Positions 41,469 to 50,329 of a stretch of 64,000 nucleotides of DNA are shown here, one piece after another. The notes below the pieces were generated by a model. It saw only the letters and a program-made list of their open reading frames with translations, did not search any database and was not told where the DNA came from. How positions within the stretch are numbered: the stretch's first letter is position 1; every line of letters starts with the position of its first letter. A program made the position numbers and the translations under genes. The stretch comes from Amycolatopsis sp. NBRC 101858. Its GTDB lineage: Bacteria > Actinomycetota > Actinomycetes > Mycobacteriales > Pseudonocardiaceae. The DNA lies in assembly GCF_030269325.1 (NCBI RefSeq), contig NZ_BSTD01000005.1:124001-188000 (forward strand), read 5' to 3'.

Positions 41469-42254
41469 GTGCGGCACAGCGCGCGGCGGCCGCCGTCGGT
41501 CGTGGATCGGGTTCTCGATCTGCTGGGGGCCTTCACGGCCGAACGGCCGCGGCTGACGCTGTCCGAGCTCAGCCGGCGCGTCGGCCTTCCGCTGTCGACC
41601 ACGCACCGGCTGGCCGGTGAGCTGACCCGGCGTGGTGCGCTCGTGCGCGACGAAGCGGGCGTCTACCGCGTCGGGCTTTGGCTGTGGGAAGTCGCTTCGC
41701 TCGCTCCGCACGGTGCCGAGCTGCGGGAGAGCGCGATGCCGTTCCTGGAGGACCTTTACGAGGCCACGCACCAGAACGTGCAGCTCGCCGTGCTCGACGG
41801 GGCGGAGGTCGTCTACGTCGAGCGCATCTCGGGCCGCGGTGCCGTCAACGTCCTGACGCGCGTCGGCGGGCGGCTGCCCGCGCACGCGACCGGAGTCGGC
41901 CAGGTGCTGCTCGCGCACTCCCCGGCCGACGCCCAGGAGGAAGTCCTGGCCGCGCCGCTGAAGGCGTTCACCGCGAAGACGATCAGCTCACCTTCGCAGC
42001 TGCGGCGCGTACTGGCCGACGTCCGCCGCGACGGCTACGCGATCAGCGACGGCCAGATCGAGCTGATCTCCCTGTCGGTGGCGGCCCCGGTCCACGACTC
42101 GACGGACGAGGTCGTCGCGGCGATCTCGGTGGTCGTCCCGGCGGAGGGGACGGACCCGCGGACGCTGGTCCCGGCGGTGCGGGCCGCGGCGCGGGGGATC
42201 TCGCGGGTGCTCGGGGCGCCGCGAGCGCTGCGGACCAGTGGAGAACCCCACTGA
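41469..42254 (+). CDS. IclR-family transcriptional regulator
   Basis: 261 aa from GTG one base after the NIPSNAP stop. N-terminal winged HTH (LTLSELSRRVGLPLSTTHRLAGELTRRGALVRD) and IclR effector domain (LPAHATGVGQVLLAHSP, RRDGYAISDGQIELISLSVAAPV). It probably regulates the operon it ends, binding a pathway metabolite. Confidence 0.93.
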   Translation: MRHSARRPPSVVDRVLDLLGAFTAERPRLTLSELSRRVGLPLSTTHRLAGELTRRGALVRDEAGVYRVGLWLWEVASLAPHGAELRESAMPFLEDLYEATHQNVQLAVLDGAEVVYVERISGRGAVNVLTRVGGRLPAHATGVGQVLLAHSPADAQEEVLAAPLKAFTAKTISSPSQLRRVLADVRRDGYAISDGQIELISLSVAAPVHDSTDEVVAAISVVVPAEGTDPRTLVPAVRAAARGISRVLGAPRALRTSGEPH

Positions 42255-42302
42255 TCACCTTCGTTCCTCGACGATCCGGGCGGGGTGTGCTCAGATGAAA
42301 CC

Positions 42303-43538
42303 ATGGGTGAGCAGGGAGTGAGCACCGTTCTCGTGGCCGGGGCGGGGCAGAGCGGGTTCCAGGCCGTGGCGTCGCTGCGGGACCGGGGCTTCGCCGGCCG
42401 GGTCGTGCTGGTCGGGGACGAACCGGGCGTGCCGTACCAGCGGCCGCCGCTGTCGAAGGCCTACCTGGCCGGGACCGCCGGGCTCGAGCAGCTGCACCTG
42501 CGCGGTGAAGACTTCTTCGCCGACAAGGACATCGAGCTGGTCGCGGGCCGGATCGCTTCGGTCGATCGCGAGGCTTCGCTGGTGCGTCTCGAAGACGGCA
42601 CCGAACTGGCGTACGACCACCTGATCCTGGCCACCGGCGCGCGCAACCGGACGCTGCCCGTCCCCGGCGCGGACCTGCCGGGCGTGCTGACCTTGCGCAC
42701 CCGCGACGACGCCGACCGGTTGCGTGCTTCGCTCACCGCCGCGGAAAACGTCGTCGTGGTCGGCGGTGGCTTCATCGGGCTCGAGTTCGCCTCGCACGCC
42801 GGCCGCCCGGTGACGATCGTCGAGGCCCAGGACCGGCTCCTCAACCGCGTCGCGACGCCGGAGATCTCCGCCTACTTCGCCGCGCTGCACCGCGAAGCCG
42901 GGCACACGGTGCTGCTCGGCCAAGGCGTCTCGGCGCTGCACGGTGACTCGCGGGTGCGCGAGGTCGAGCTGTCCGACGGGAGCCGGCTGCCCGCCGACCT
43001 GGTCGTCATCGCCGTCGGTGTCGTGCCGGAGACGACGCTCGCCGCGGCGGCCGGGCTCGCGGTGGACAACGGCGTCGTCGTCGACGAGCACCTGCGGACG
43101 GCCGACGAAAAGATCTTCGCGATCGGCGACTGCGCGAACTTTCCGTGCGTCCAGGCGGGTGCGGCGACGCGGCTGGAGTCCGTGCAGAACGCCGTCGACC
43201 AGGCCCGGTGCGTGGCCGCGGCGATCACCGGCGCGCCCGAGCCGTACGTGAGCCTGCCGTGGTTCTGGACCGACCAGTCCGGCGCGAAGCTGCAGATCGC
43301 CGGGATCCTGGCGGACGCCGACCGGACGGTGGTCGCGGGTGACCGCGAGGCGGGCAAGTTCTCGGTGCTGTCCTTCCGCGACGACGTCCTGATCGCGGTC
43401 GAGTCGGTCAACCGGCCGGCGGACCACATCGCCGCGCGCCGCCTGTTCACCGCGGACCCGCACCCGAAGTACGCGGACCTCGAAGCCAGCGAGTTCAACT
43501 TGAAGGAGCACCTCAAGGCAGCGTCAACTCGCGGTTGA
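42303..43538 (+). CDS. FAD-dependent ferredoxin/rubredoxin reductase
   Basis: 411 aa. Two nucleotide-binding motifs: VLVAGAGQSGFQAVASLR for FAD and VVVVGGGFIGLEFASHAG for NAD(P)H, plus IFAIGDCANFP and a reductase C-domain (VSLPWFWTDQSGAKLQIAG). Matches the putidaredoxin/rhodocoxin reductase family that feeds P450s or Rieske oxygenases through a ferredoxin. No ferredoxin or oxygenase gene is adjacent. GTG 42318 is an alternative start. The stop codon lies inside the first operator of the next gene. Confidence 0.9.
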   Translation: MGEQGVSTVLVAGAGQSGFQAVASLRDRGFAGRVVLVGDEPGVPYQRPPLSKAYLAGTAGLEQLHLRGEDFFADKDIELVAGRIASVDREASLVRLEDGTELAYDHLILATGARNRTLPVPGADLPGVLTLRTRDDADRLRASLTAAENVVVVGGGFIGLEFASHAGRPVTIVEAQDRLLNRVATPEISAYFAALHREAGHTVLLGQGVSALHGDSRVREVELSDGSRLPADLVVIAVGVVPETTLAAAAGLAVDNGVVVDEHLRTADEKIFAIGDCANFPCVQAGAATRLESVQNAVDQARCVAAAITGAPEPYVSLPWFWTDQSGAKLQIAGILADADRTVVAGDREAGKFSVLSFRDDVLIAVESVNRPADHIAARRLFTADPHPKYADLEASEFNLKEHLKAASTRG

Positions 43539-43570
43539 CGCTCAAGGATCGTCAACCTACAGTTGACGGC
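43521..43570 (+). promoter_or_regulatory. Twin-palindrome leaderless promoter of the HTH-ClpN gene
   Basis: Palindromes GTCAAC-N5-GTTGAC at 43523-43539 and 43551-43567 are 28 bp apart centre to centre. The promoter TTGACG (43535-43540), 17-base spacer, TACAGT (43558-43563) is built into them, with the ATG 7 bases after the -10, so the mRNA should be leaderless. The same design precedes the gene at 62416. Confidence 0.8.
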
Positions 43571-44305
43571 ATGACACCTCCCATCAACGTCAAGCTCGAC
43601 GACCTCATCTCCGCCATCAAGGGCAACAACGAGAAGGACGCCCTGGCCCAGCTGTCCGACGCCGTCTACATGGGCGAGCACCTGGGCGAGCTCGCCGACC
43701 ACCTGATCGGCCACTTCGTCGACCAGGCCCGCCGTTCCGGCGCCTCCTGGACCGAGATCGGCAAGAGCATGGGCGTCACGAAGCAGGCGGCCCAGAAGCG
43801 GTTCGTGCCCAAGGTGGACCCGGGAGGCGACGTCTCCGGCGCGATCGAGCGCGTCTACGGCCGCTACACCGACCGCGCGCGGCACGTGATCGTCGCGGCC
43901 CAGAAGTCGGCCATCGACAACGCCAGCCCGGCCATCGACACCGTGCACCTCGTGCTGGGCCTGCTCACCGAGCCCGCCGCGCTCGCGGCCGGCGCGATCC
44001 TCGCCCAGGGCGTCACGCTGGAGACCGTTCAGGAGGCGGCCGAAGCCCGGCTGCCCGCACGGGCCGACGCGGTGCCCAGCCCGACGCCGTTCAGTGCCGA
44101 GGCGAAGAAAACGCTGGAACTGACGCTGCGCGAAGGGCTGCGGCTGGGGCACAACTACATCGGGACCGAGCACATCCTGCTGGCGCTGCTGGAGCAGCGC
44201 GAGGGCGTCGGCTTCGAGGTGCTCGACGGCCTGGGGATCAAGAAGGACAAGGCCGAGGAGAAGATCGTCGCGGTCCTCGCGGAAATCCTCGCCGCGCGCG
44301 GATGA
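43571..44305 (+). CDS. HTH-Clp N-domain fusion, ClpC2-like
   Basis: 244 aa. Residues 1-85 are helical with an HTH near 57-80 (GASWTEIGKSMGVTKQAAQKRF). From ~95 to 240 is a Clp_N (ClpC1 NTD-like) domain with two repeats: YTDRARHVIVAAQKS... and PFSAEAKKTLELTLREG then NYIGTEHILLALLEQREG. The alignment to ClpC1 places Tyr96 at its Phe2 and Phe174 at its Phe80, the cyclomarin-contacting residues. M. tuberculosis ClpC2 has the same HTH-plus-NTD plan and is reported to bind cyclomarin. Inferred role: autorepressor and decoy sensing ClpC1-directed compounds or substrates. It overlaps an 18-codon frame by 4 bases. Confidence 0.88.
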   Translation: MTPPINVKLDDLISAIKGNNEKDALAQLSDAVYMGEHLGELADHLIGHFVDQARRSGASWTEIGKSMGVTKQAAQKRFVPKVDPGGDVSGAIERVYGRYTDRARHVIVAAQKSAIDNASPAIDTVHLVLGLLTEPAALAAGAILAQGVTLETVQEAAEARLPARADAVPSPTPFSAEAKKTLELTLREGLRLGHNYIGTEHILLALLEQREGVGFEVLDGLGIKKDKAEEKIVAVLAEILAARG

Positions 44306-44358
44306 GACCGCTCTGGCTGGCCGCGCTGCTCGCGGTGCTGCTGGTGACGCTGCTCTGA
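44302..44358 (+). CDS. Possible 18-aa hydrophobic micropeptide
   Basis: ATG overlaps the stop of the HTH-ClpN gene (ATGA). The peptide MRPLWLAALLAVLLVTLL is one hydrophobic helix with an N-terminal Arg. It is followed at once by a terminator, so it is in the same transcript. Translational coupling makes it plausible; no homologue known to me. Confidence 0.4.
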   Translation: MRPLWLAALLAVLLVTLL

Positions 44359-44387
44359 CCGGGAAGGACCAGGGGGTCTTCCCGGTC
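44357..44387 (+). terminator. Terminator after the HTH-ClpN operon
   Basis: GACCGGGAAGGACC pairs with GGGTCTTCCCGGTC (one bulge) and starts at the micropeptide stop. There is no long U tract. It also lies just beyond the stop of the opposing gnd gene. Confidence 0.6.
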
Positions 44388-44398
44388 AGAGCACGGCG

Positions 44399-45838
44399 TC
44401 AGGCGTCGGACTCCGGGCGGCCGTCGGCGGCCCACGCCGTGTGGAACGAGCCGTCGCGGTCCACGCGGCGGTACGTGTGCGCCCCGAAGAAGTCACGCTG
44501 ACCCTGGACCAGCGCCGCCGGCAGCCGGTCCGCGCGGAGGCCGTCGTAGTACGCCAGCGCCGTCGAGAAGCCCGGCGTCGGGATGCCCAGCTTGACCGCC
44601 GTCGAGATCACCGACCGCCACGAGTCCTGCGCGTCCTCGACGGCCTTGCGGAAGCCGCCCGAGGTGAGCAGCGTCGGCAGCTCCGGCTCGTCGGCGTAGG
44701 CCGCGGTGATGTCGTTGAGGAACTTCGCGCGGATGATGCAGCCACCGCGCCAGATCGAGGCGACCTTGCCGAGGTCGATGTCCCAGCCGTACTCCGTCGC
44801 GCCGGCCTGGATCTGGTTGAAGCCCTGCGCGTACGCGACGACCTTCGACGCGTACAGCGCCTGCTCGACGTCGTCCGCGAAGCGCTCCAGCGAGGAACCG
44901 GTCAGCGGCGCTCGCGACGGACCACCGAGGCCACGGGCCGCCGCGCGCAGCGACGTCGAGCCGGACAGCGAACGCGCGAAGACGGCTTCGGCGATGCCCG
45001 AGATCGGGACGCCCAGGTCGAGGCCGATCTGCACGGTCCAGCGGCCGGTGCCCTTCTGCTCGGCGGCGTCCGCGACGACGTCGACGAACGGCTTGCCGGA
45101 CGACTTGTCGACGTGCGCCAGCACCTCGGCGGTGATCTCGATCAGGTAGGAGTCGAGCCGGCCGGTGTTCCAGGTCCGGAACACGTCGGCGATCTCGGCG
45201 GGGGAGTACCCACCCGCGCCGCGCAGCAGGTCGAACGACTCCGCGATGAGCTGCATGTCGGCGTACTCGATGCCGTTGTGCACCATCTTGACGAAGTGGC
45301 CGGCGCCGTCCGCGCCGATGTGCGTGCAGCACGGCTCGCCGTCGACCTTGGCCGAGATGTCCTCGAACAGCGGGCCGAGGGACTCGTAGGACTCCTTCGA
45401 GCCGCCGGGCATGATGCTCGGCCCGTGCAGCGCGCCTTCCTCGCCGCCGGAGACGCCGCTGCCGACGAAGTGCAGCCCGCGCTCGCGCAGCGCCTTCTCG
45501 CGGCGGCGCGTGTCGGCGAAGTGCGCGTTGCCGGCGTCGATGATCACGTCGCCCTCTTCGAGCAGCGGCGCGAACTCCTCGATGACGGCGTCCGTCGGGC
45601 CACCCGCCTTGACCATGATCACGACCTGGCGGGGCCGCTCCAGCGCGTCGACGAACTCCTGCGCCGAGTACGCCGGGATGAAGTCGCCCTCGTCGCCGAA
45701 CTGGTCCACCAGCGTGCGGGTCCGCTCCTCGGACCGGTTGTGCAGGGCCACCGTGTGCCCGTGCCGCGCCAGGTTCCGGGCCAGGTTGCGGCCCATGACC
45801 GCCAGGCCGGTGACCCCGATGCTCGCCTTCTTGCTCAT
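44399..45838 (-). CDS. gnd: 6-phosphogluconate dehydrogenase (decarboxylating)
   Basis: 479 aa from ATG 45838 with gaagga upstream; an ATG two codons earlier overlaps the RBS. GVTGLAVMGRNLARNLARHGH and HNRSEERT (NADP-binding), IMPGGSKESYESLGP, AGHFVKMVHNGIEYADMQLIAE with the catalytic Lys, and WRGGCIIRAKFL are diagnostic. It converts 6-phosphogluconate plus NADP to ribulose 5-phosphate, CO2 and NADPH. Length is that of the long homodimeric class. Monocistronic here. Confidence 0.97.
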   Translation of the reverse strand: MSKKASIGVTGLAVMGRNLARNLARHGHTVALHNRSEERTRTLVDQFGDEGDFIPAYSAQEFVDALERPRQVVIMVKAGGPTDAVIEEFAPLLEEGDVIIDAGNAHFADTRRREKALRERGLHFVGSGVSGGEEGALHGPSIMPGGSKESYESLGPLFEDISAKVDGEPCCTHIGADGAGHFVKMVHNGIEYADMQLIAESFDLLRGAGGYSPAEIADVFRTWNTGRLDSYLIEITAEVLAHVDKSSGKPFVDVVADAAEQKGTGRWTVQIGLDLGVPISGIAEAVFARSLSGSTSLRAAARGLGGPSRAPLTGSSLERFADDVEQALYASKVVAYAQGFNQIQAGATEYGWDIDLGKVASIWRGGCIIRAKFLNDITAAYADEPELPTLLTSGGFRKAVEDAQDSWRSVISTAVKLGIPTPGFSTALAYYDGLRADRLPAALVQGQRDFFGAHTYRRVDRDGSFHTAWAADGRPESDA

Positions 45839-45923
45839 CCGCATCCTTCCGAAGACTCTCTCGATTCAGACACTAGTCCGATCGACGCCTCAAGGAAGGG
45901 CACGAAGACGGGGCTCACTCAGT

Positions 45924-46844
45924 TCAGGAGAAGCAGCGGATCGGGCCCCGGTTGATCGCGACCATGTCCGTGACCGCCGCGACCAGGTCGATCTGCGCGC
46001 CCCACCCGGCGCCGTCCAGCTCGGCGTACGCCCGGTGCAGGTTCCCCGGCAGCCGCTCCTGCTCGGTCATCGAGGCGAACTCGCCCAGGTCCGTCTCCTT
46101 CGCGACCTCGAGCGGCGACAGCCCGGCGGCCTTCCCGCGCTCGGCCGTCTCCTGGACGAAGGCCAGGTACCGGTCGACGGTGTCCACCACGTCGAGCCCG
46201 CAGGGGCCGCCGTGCCCGGGCAAGATCACCTCGGGTTCCAGCTCGCGGATCACGTCCAGCCCGGCCCGCCAGCCGGCCACCGAACCCATCAGCGCGAACG
46301 GCTGGCCGCCGTTGAACACCAGGTCACCGGCGAACAGCACGCGCTGCTCGGGCAGCCAGACCAGCACGTCGTTGGTGGTGTGCGCGGCGTGGCCGGGGTG
46401 GATCAGCTCCAGGGTGAGGTCGCCGGCGTGCACGGTCAGCCGGTCGTCGAACACGACCTCCGGCGGCCGCGACCGCAGCTCGCCCCAGTCGCTGCCGACG
46501 AAGATCCCCTCGAACGTCTGGATGCCCTCGGCGACCATCAGCTCGCGCGTCTTGCGGTGCCCGATGATCGTCGCGCTCCCCACCAGGTAGTTGCCGTTGG
46601 TGTGGTCGCCGTGGTGGTGGGTGTTCACCAGCGTCGTCACCGGGCTGCCGGTGGCGGCTTCGACCGTCTCGAGCAGCGCGCGCGTGCGGCGCTCCGTCGA
46701 GCACGTGTCGATCAGCACGGTGTGGTCGCCGGCGTCGGCGAACCCGCAGTTGTTGATGTACCAGGAGCCGTCGGGCTGGACGTAGCCGTGGACCCGGTCG
46801 GCCAGGCGGGTGACGGCGGCGGCGGAGGGCGAACGATCGGTCAC
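45924..46844 (-). CDS. MBL-fold metallo-hydrolase
   Basis: 306 aa. THHHGDHTNGNYL is the H-x-H-x-D-H metal motif; HPGHAAHTTNDVLVWLPEQRVLFAGDLVF and ILPGHGG supply the remaining ligands. It resembles the cyclase/hydrolase group of the fold rather than true beta-lactamases; no signal peptide, so cytoplasmic. Substrate unknown. It lies upstream of gnd in the same direction with 85 bases between. Confidence 0.88.
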   Translation of the reverse strand: MTDRSPSAAAVTRLADRVHGYVQPDGSWYINNCGFADAGDHTVLIDTCSTERRTRALLETVEAATGSPVTTLVNTHHHGDHTNGNYLVGSATIIGHRKTRELMVAEGIQTFEGIFVGSDWGELRSRPPEVVFDDRLTVHAGDLTLELIHPGHAAHTTNDVLVWLPEQRVLFAGDLVFNGGQPFALMGSVAGWRAGLDVIRELEPEVILPGHGGPCGLDVVDTVDRYLAFVQETAERGKAAGLSPLEVAKETDLGEFASMTEQERLPGNLHRAYAELDGAGWGAQIDLVAAVTDMVAINRGPIRCFS

Positions 46845-47027
46845 CGGGCCAGTCTGCCCGAGACGCGGCTCCGCCGGTTGGCGGAAAAATTAGGAATTTC
46901 GCTGGTCCAGGCGAGTGAAGACACAGGTGACTGGCGTTCCGCGACGTTTCCTGGAACGCTGCGCGATGTCATCATCGAGATCCGCAAGGTGAAGCACTAA
47001 CCTGGGTGGGTTCGATAGTTCGCGTGA

Positions 47028-47055
47028 GACGGCGGCCGGCGGCCGCCGTCGCTTT
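47028..47055 (+). terminator. Hairpin upstream of the XRE regulator
   Basis: Perfect 10-bp arms GACGGCGGCC/GGCCGCCGTC with a GGC loop, then GCTTTTAG. No convincing + strand gene ends before it; 46845-47027 shows no supported gene. It may be an attenuator in the leader of the next operon. Confidence 0.5.
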
Positions 47056-47078
47056 TAGTGGTCCGGGAGAGCAGGGCG

Positions 47079-47942
47079 ATGGCCAGCACCGTCACCTCGC
47101 GCCGGAAGCAGCTCGGGAACGAGCTCCGGCATGCCCGCACCGCGGCGCGGATGACACAGCAGCAGGTCGCCGAGGTCCTCGGCTGCACCCAGGGCAAGGT
47201 CAACAAGATCGAGTCCGGTGCCGTCGGGGTGAAGCTCGGGGATGTGCGATCGATGCTGAACGCGTTCGGGATCAACGGCGAAGAAGCCGACACGCTGATG
47301 AACCTGGCGCGCGCCGCCGCCGGGCAGCGCGGCCACTGGTCGGGCTACCGCTCGGTGGTGCCGCACTGGTTCCGCACCTTCACGGACCTGGAGCCCGCGG
47401 CCGCGGAGATCCTCACCTGGCACGGTGAGCGCATCCCCGGCCCGCTGCAGTCCGAGCACTACATGCTCAAGCAGTTCACCGAGTTCGGTGCCACCGACGT
47501 GACGTCGCTGGTGCGCAACCGGCTCGACCGCAAGGCGGTGTTCGAGCAGCAGCAGCCGCCGTACTACCGGTTCATCATCAGCGAGGGCGCGCTGCGCCGG
47601 GCTCCCGGCGGGTACGCGCCCGCGGTGATGCTGGACCAGGTCGAGCACCTGCTCTCGCTCGAACGGCACCCGCGGGTCTACGTCCACGTGCTGCCGTTCG
47701 GGGCCCGGCTGGCCGCGGTGCCCAACGACTTCACGATCATGCGCTTCCCGGACCGCACCCGGGACTTCGTCTACATCGAGCACTCCGCCGGCGGGCTGTA
47801 CCTCGACGACGTCAAGGACTTCAACATCTTCGTCGACTCGTGGGACCGGCTGCGCGGCGCGGCGCTGGAGCGGCAGGAGACCCGGCAGTTCCTCAAAGAG
47901 CTCGCTGAGGGTTACCGCGGCCAGATGCAGCAGCTCCAATAG
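47079..47942 (+). CDS. XRE-family regulator with DUF5753 (WhiJ-like)
   Basis: 287 aa from ATG 47079 behind gggag. An N-terminal XRE HTH (LGNELRHARTAARMTQQQVAEVLGCTQGKVNKIESGAVG) is joined to a DUF5753 ligand-like domain (FTDLEPAAAEILTWHGERIPGPLQSEHYMLKQF, LPFGARLAAVPNDFTIMRFP, FVYIEHSAGGLYLDD). Family members usually pair with a DUF397 protein; the nearest DUF397 gene is at 51204. It heads an operon of three methyltransferase genes, an arrangement rather typical of actinomycete WhiJ/AbaA-like loci controlling development or antibiotic production. Confidence 0.93.
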   Translation: MASTVTSRRKQLGNELRHARTAARMTQQQVAEVLGCTQGKVNKIESGAVGVKLGDVRSMLNAFGINGEEADTLMNLARAAAGQRGHWSGYRSVVPHWFRTFTDLEPAAAEILTWHGERIPGPLQSEHYMLKQFTEFGATDVTSLVRNRLDRKAVFEQQQPPYYRFIISEGALRRAPGGYAPAVMLDQVEHLLSLERHPRVYVHVLPFGARLAAVPNDFTIMRFPDRTRDFVYIEHSAGGLYLDDVKDFNIFVDSWDRLRGAALERQETRQFLKELAEGYRGQMQQLQ

Positions 47943-48042
47943 GGCGAACGGCCGCGCGAAGGGTCCCAGGCGGTGAACAACTGTCGGTAGAGTGACTCTG
48001 TTGTGCCCTAATCCACCGGAAGTGCCGCCCGAAGGGGACAGC

Positions 48043-48870
48043 GTGGACCCCGACTTCCTCCCCGACGCCGTCGACCTCGAGCGGCCGAACGTGGCGAGGA
48101 TCTACGACTGGGCGCTCGGCGGGACCGCGAACTGGGCGGTCGACCGGCAGTACGGCGAGCTGGCCGTGAAAGCGTTTCCGCTGGCGAAGACCCTGGCGCG
48201 CGGCAACCGCGACTTCCTCGGCCGGGCCGTGCGCCACTGCGTCACCGAGGGCATCACGCAGTTCCTCGACCTCGGGTCCGGCATCCCCACGGCCGGCAAC
48301 GTCCACGAGGTCGCCGACGACTACGCCGACGACAGCCGCTGCGTCTACGTCGACAACGAGCCGGTGGCCGTCGCGCACGGCCGGATCCTGCTCGAAGAGG
48401 AGGGCGATCCGGCCCGGCACGCCGTGCTGCACGCCGACCTGCGTGACGCCGAGGAGGTCTGGGAGGCCGCGCTGGCCACCGGGGTGCTCGACCCCGAGCG
48501 GCCGATCTGCCTGCTCAGCGTGGCCGTGCTGCACTTCCTGCCGGACGTCACCGGCGTACGCGAAGCCATCCGCGACTACCGGACGCTGCTCGCTCCCGGG
48601 TCGGCGTACGTCCTCTCGCACGCGACCGAGTCCGGCGTCGAGGGCGACGAGCTCGCGCAGATCCGGCGGCTCGTGCAGCTGTCCGAGCGGTCGAGCTCGC
48701 CGGCGGTTTCCCGGTCGCTCGACGAGATCGCCGCGTTCTTCGGTAACTTCGACGTCGTCGACCCCGGGATCGTGCCTGTGGGAGAGTGGCGCCCCGAGCC
48801 CGGCGCCGCCCCGGTCCCCCTCGCGAGCGTGGTCGGCGGTGTCGGCCGCAAGCCTGGAGGACGGAAATGA
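48043..48870 (+). CDS. DUF574-family SAM-dependent methyltransferase, copy 1
   Basis: 275 aa from GTG 48043 with gaagggga upstream; the frame is open further 5' but without an RBS. VDLERPNVARIYDWALGGTANWAVDRQYGE and TQFLDLGSGIPTAGNVHEVA are DUF574 hallmarks; CVYVDNEPVAVAH is the acidic SAM site. Substrates of this actinobacterial family are unknown. It is a tandem paralogue of the next gene and overlaps it by 4 bases. Confidence 0.9.
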   Translation: MDPDFLPDAVDLERPNVARIYDWALGGTANWAVDRQYGELAVKAFPLAKTLARGNRDFLGRAVRHCVTEGITQFLDLGSGIPTAGNVHEVADDYADDSRCVYVDNEPVAVAHGRILLEEEGDPARHAVLHADLRDAEEVWEAALATGVLDPERPICLLSVAVLHFLPDVTGVREAIRDYRTLLAPGSAYVLSHATESGVEGDELAQIRRLVQLSERSSSPAVSRSLDEIAAFFGNFDVVDPGIVPVGEWRPEPGAAPVPLASVVGGVGRKPGGRK

Positions 48871-49715
48871 CGACGCAGGATCCCGAAGCCCCCGAAGGCG
48901 TCGACCTCGAGCGGCCGAACGCGGCCCGCATCTACGACTGGTTCCTCGGCGGCGACGCCAACTGGGCCATCGACCGCCAGTTCGGCGAACAGGCGGTCAA
49001 GACGTTCCCGATGATCAAGACGGTCGCCCGCGTCGGCCGCGACTTCCTCGGCCGCGGCGTGCAGTACCTGGCCCGCAACGGCATCGACCAGTTCCTCGAC
49101 CTGGGGTCCGGTGTGCCGACGGTCGGGAACGTCCACGAGGTCGCGGCCGAGGTGAACCCGAACGCGCGGTGCGTGTACGTCGACAACGAGCCGGTCGCGG
49201 TGGCGCACTCGCAGGTCCTCCTCGAGAAGGAGGGCGTGGCCGACCGGCACGCGGTGCTGCAGGGCGACCTGCGCGACCCGGCCGACATCTGGAAGCGCGC
49301 GGTCGAGACCGGCGTCCTCGACACGAACCGGCCGATCGGCCTGATCATCGTCGGCGTCCTGTACTTCCTCGGCGAGGACGAGCCGGTGGCCGAGATCATC
49401 CAGAAGTACCTGTCGCTGCTGCCGTCCGGCTCGTACTTCCTGTCCTCGCACCTGACCACCGAGGGCATCGAGGGCATGTCCGACGCCGGCAGCCGCGAGT
49501 CGATCATCGAGCAGTACAACAAGTCGAGCACCCCGCTGCACCTGCGCAGCAAGGCGGAGTTCACGACGTTCTTCGACGGCCTGGAGCTCGTCGAGCCGGG
49601 CATCGTCTACCTCCCGGAGTGGCACCCGGAGGAGATCGAGTCCCGGGCCACGAAGAAGCTCGCGAACGACCCGGCGTTCAGCGGCCACATCTGCGGCCTC
49701 GGCCGCAAACCGTGA
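48867..49715 (+). CDS. DUF574-family SAM-dependent methyltransferase, copy 2
   Basis: 282 aa from ATG in an ATGA overlap. VDLERPNAARIYDWFLGGDANWAIDRQFGEQ and DQFLDLGSGVPTVGNVHEVA nearly repeat the upstream protein, while the C-terminal half diverges (SDAGSRESIIEQYNKSSTPLHLRS). A local gene duplication followed by divergence is likely. Role as above; unknown substrate. Confidence 0.92.
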   Translation: MTTQDPEAPEGVDLERPNAARIYDWFLGGDANWAIDRQFGEQAVKTFPMIKTVARVGRDFLGRGVQYLARNGIDQFLDLGSGVPTVGNVHEVAAEVNPNARCVYVDNEPVAVAHSQVLLEKEGVADRHAVLQGDLRDPADIWKRAVETGVLDTNRPIGLIIVGVLYFLGEDEPVAEIIQKYLSLLPSGSYFLSSHLTTEGIEGMSDAGSRESIIEQYNKSSTPLHLRSKAEFTTFFDGLELVEPGIVYLPEWHPEEIESRATKKLANDPAFSGHICGLGRKP

Positions 49716-50317
49716 CAGCGGCTTACGACGCGGTCGCCGTCCAGTACGCGGAGTTCGTCCGCGGGATCTGGGACGGCGACCCGCTGGACCGGGCCGCGTG
49801 GGCGGCGTTCGCGGACTACGTGCGCGGCCGCGGCCCGGTCGCCGACCTCGGGTGCGGCCCCGGCCACCTGACGGCGCACCTGCGCTCGCTGGGGCTCGAC
49901 GCGTTCGGCGTCGACGTGTCGCCGGAGATGGTTTCGCTGGCGCGTTCTTCGCTGCCGGACCTGCGCTTCGAAGTGGGTTCGATGGCGGCCCTGGACCTGC
50001 CCGACGAGTCGCTCGCCGGGATCCTGTCGTGGTATTCGGTGATCCACGCGCCTCCGTCGGAGGTGCCGGGGTACTTCGCCGAATTCACCCGGACGTTGGC
50101 GCCCGGTGGTCACGTTCTGTTGGGGTGCTTCGAGGCCGGGGCCGGCCCGGTCTCGGAGTTCGACCACAAGGTCACCACGGCGTACCGGTGGCCGCTCGGC
50201 GAGCTGGCGGGCATCGCGGCCGAGGCGGGTCTCGTCGAAGTGGGCCGGATGTACCGCGAGGCCGTCGACGGGGAACGCCCCTTCCGCCAAGGACGGCTGC
50301 TGCTGCGGAAACCGTAG
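49712..50317 (+). CDS. Class I SAM-dependent methyltransferase (UbiE-like)
   Basis: 201 aa from GTG in a GTGA overlap with the preceding gene. VADLGCGPGHLTAHLRSLGLDAFGVDVS, ILSWYSVIHAPPSEVPGYF and LAPGGHVLLGCFEAG are motifs I, II and III. Different in sequence from the two DUF574 proteins. It ends a four-gene operon closed by a strong terminator. Confidence 0.9.
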   Translation: MTAAYDAVAVQYAEFVRGIWDGDPLDRAAWAAFADYVRGRGPVADLGCGPGHLTAHLRSLGLDAFGVDVSPEMVSLARSSLPDLRFEVGSMAALDLPDESLAGILSWYSVIHAPPSEVPGYFAEFTRTLAPGGHVLLGCFEAGAGPVSEFDHKVTTAYRWPLGELAGIAAEAGLVEVGRMYREAVDGERPFRQGRLLLRKP

Positions 50318-50329
50318 CCGGGAACGGCG

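Noticed and set aside
46865..47000. Short frame ending RDVIIEIRKVKH upstream of the XRE gene
   Set aside because: No start codon with an RBS and no similarity I recognise; treated as leader DNA.
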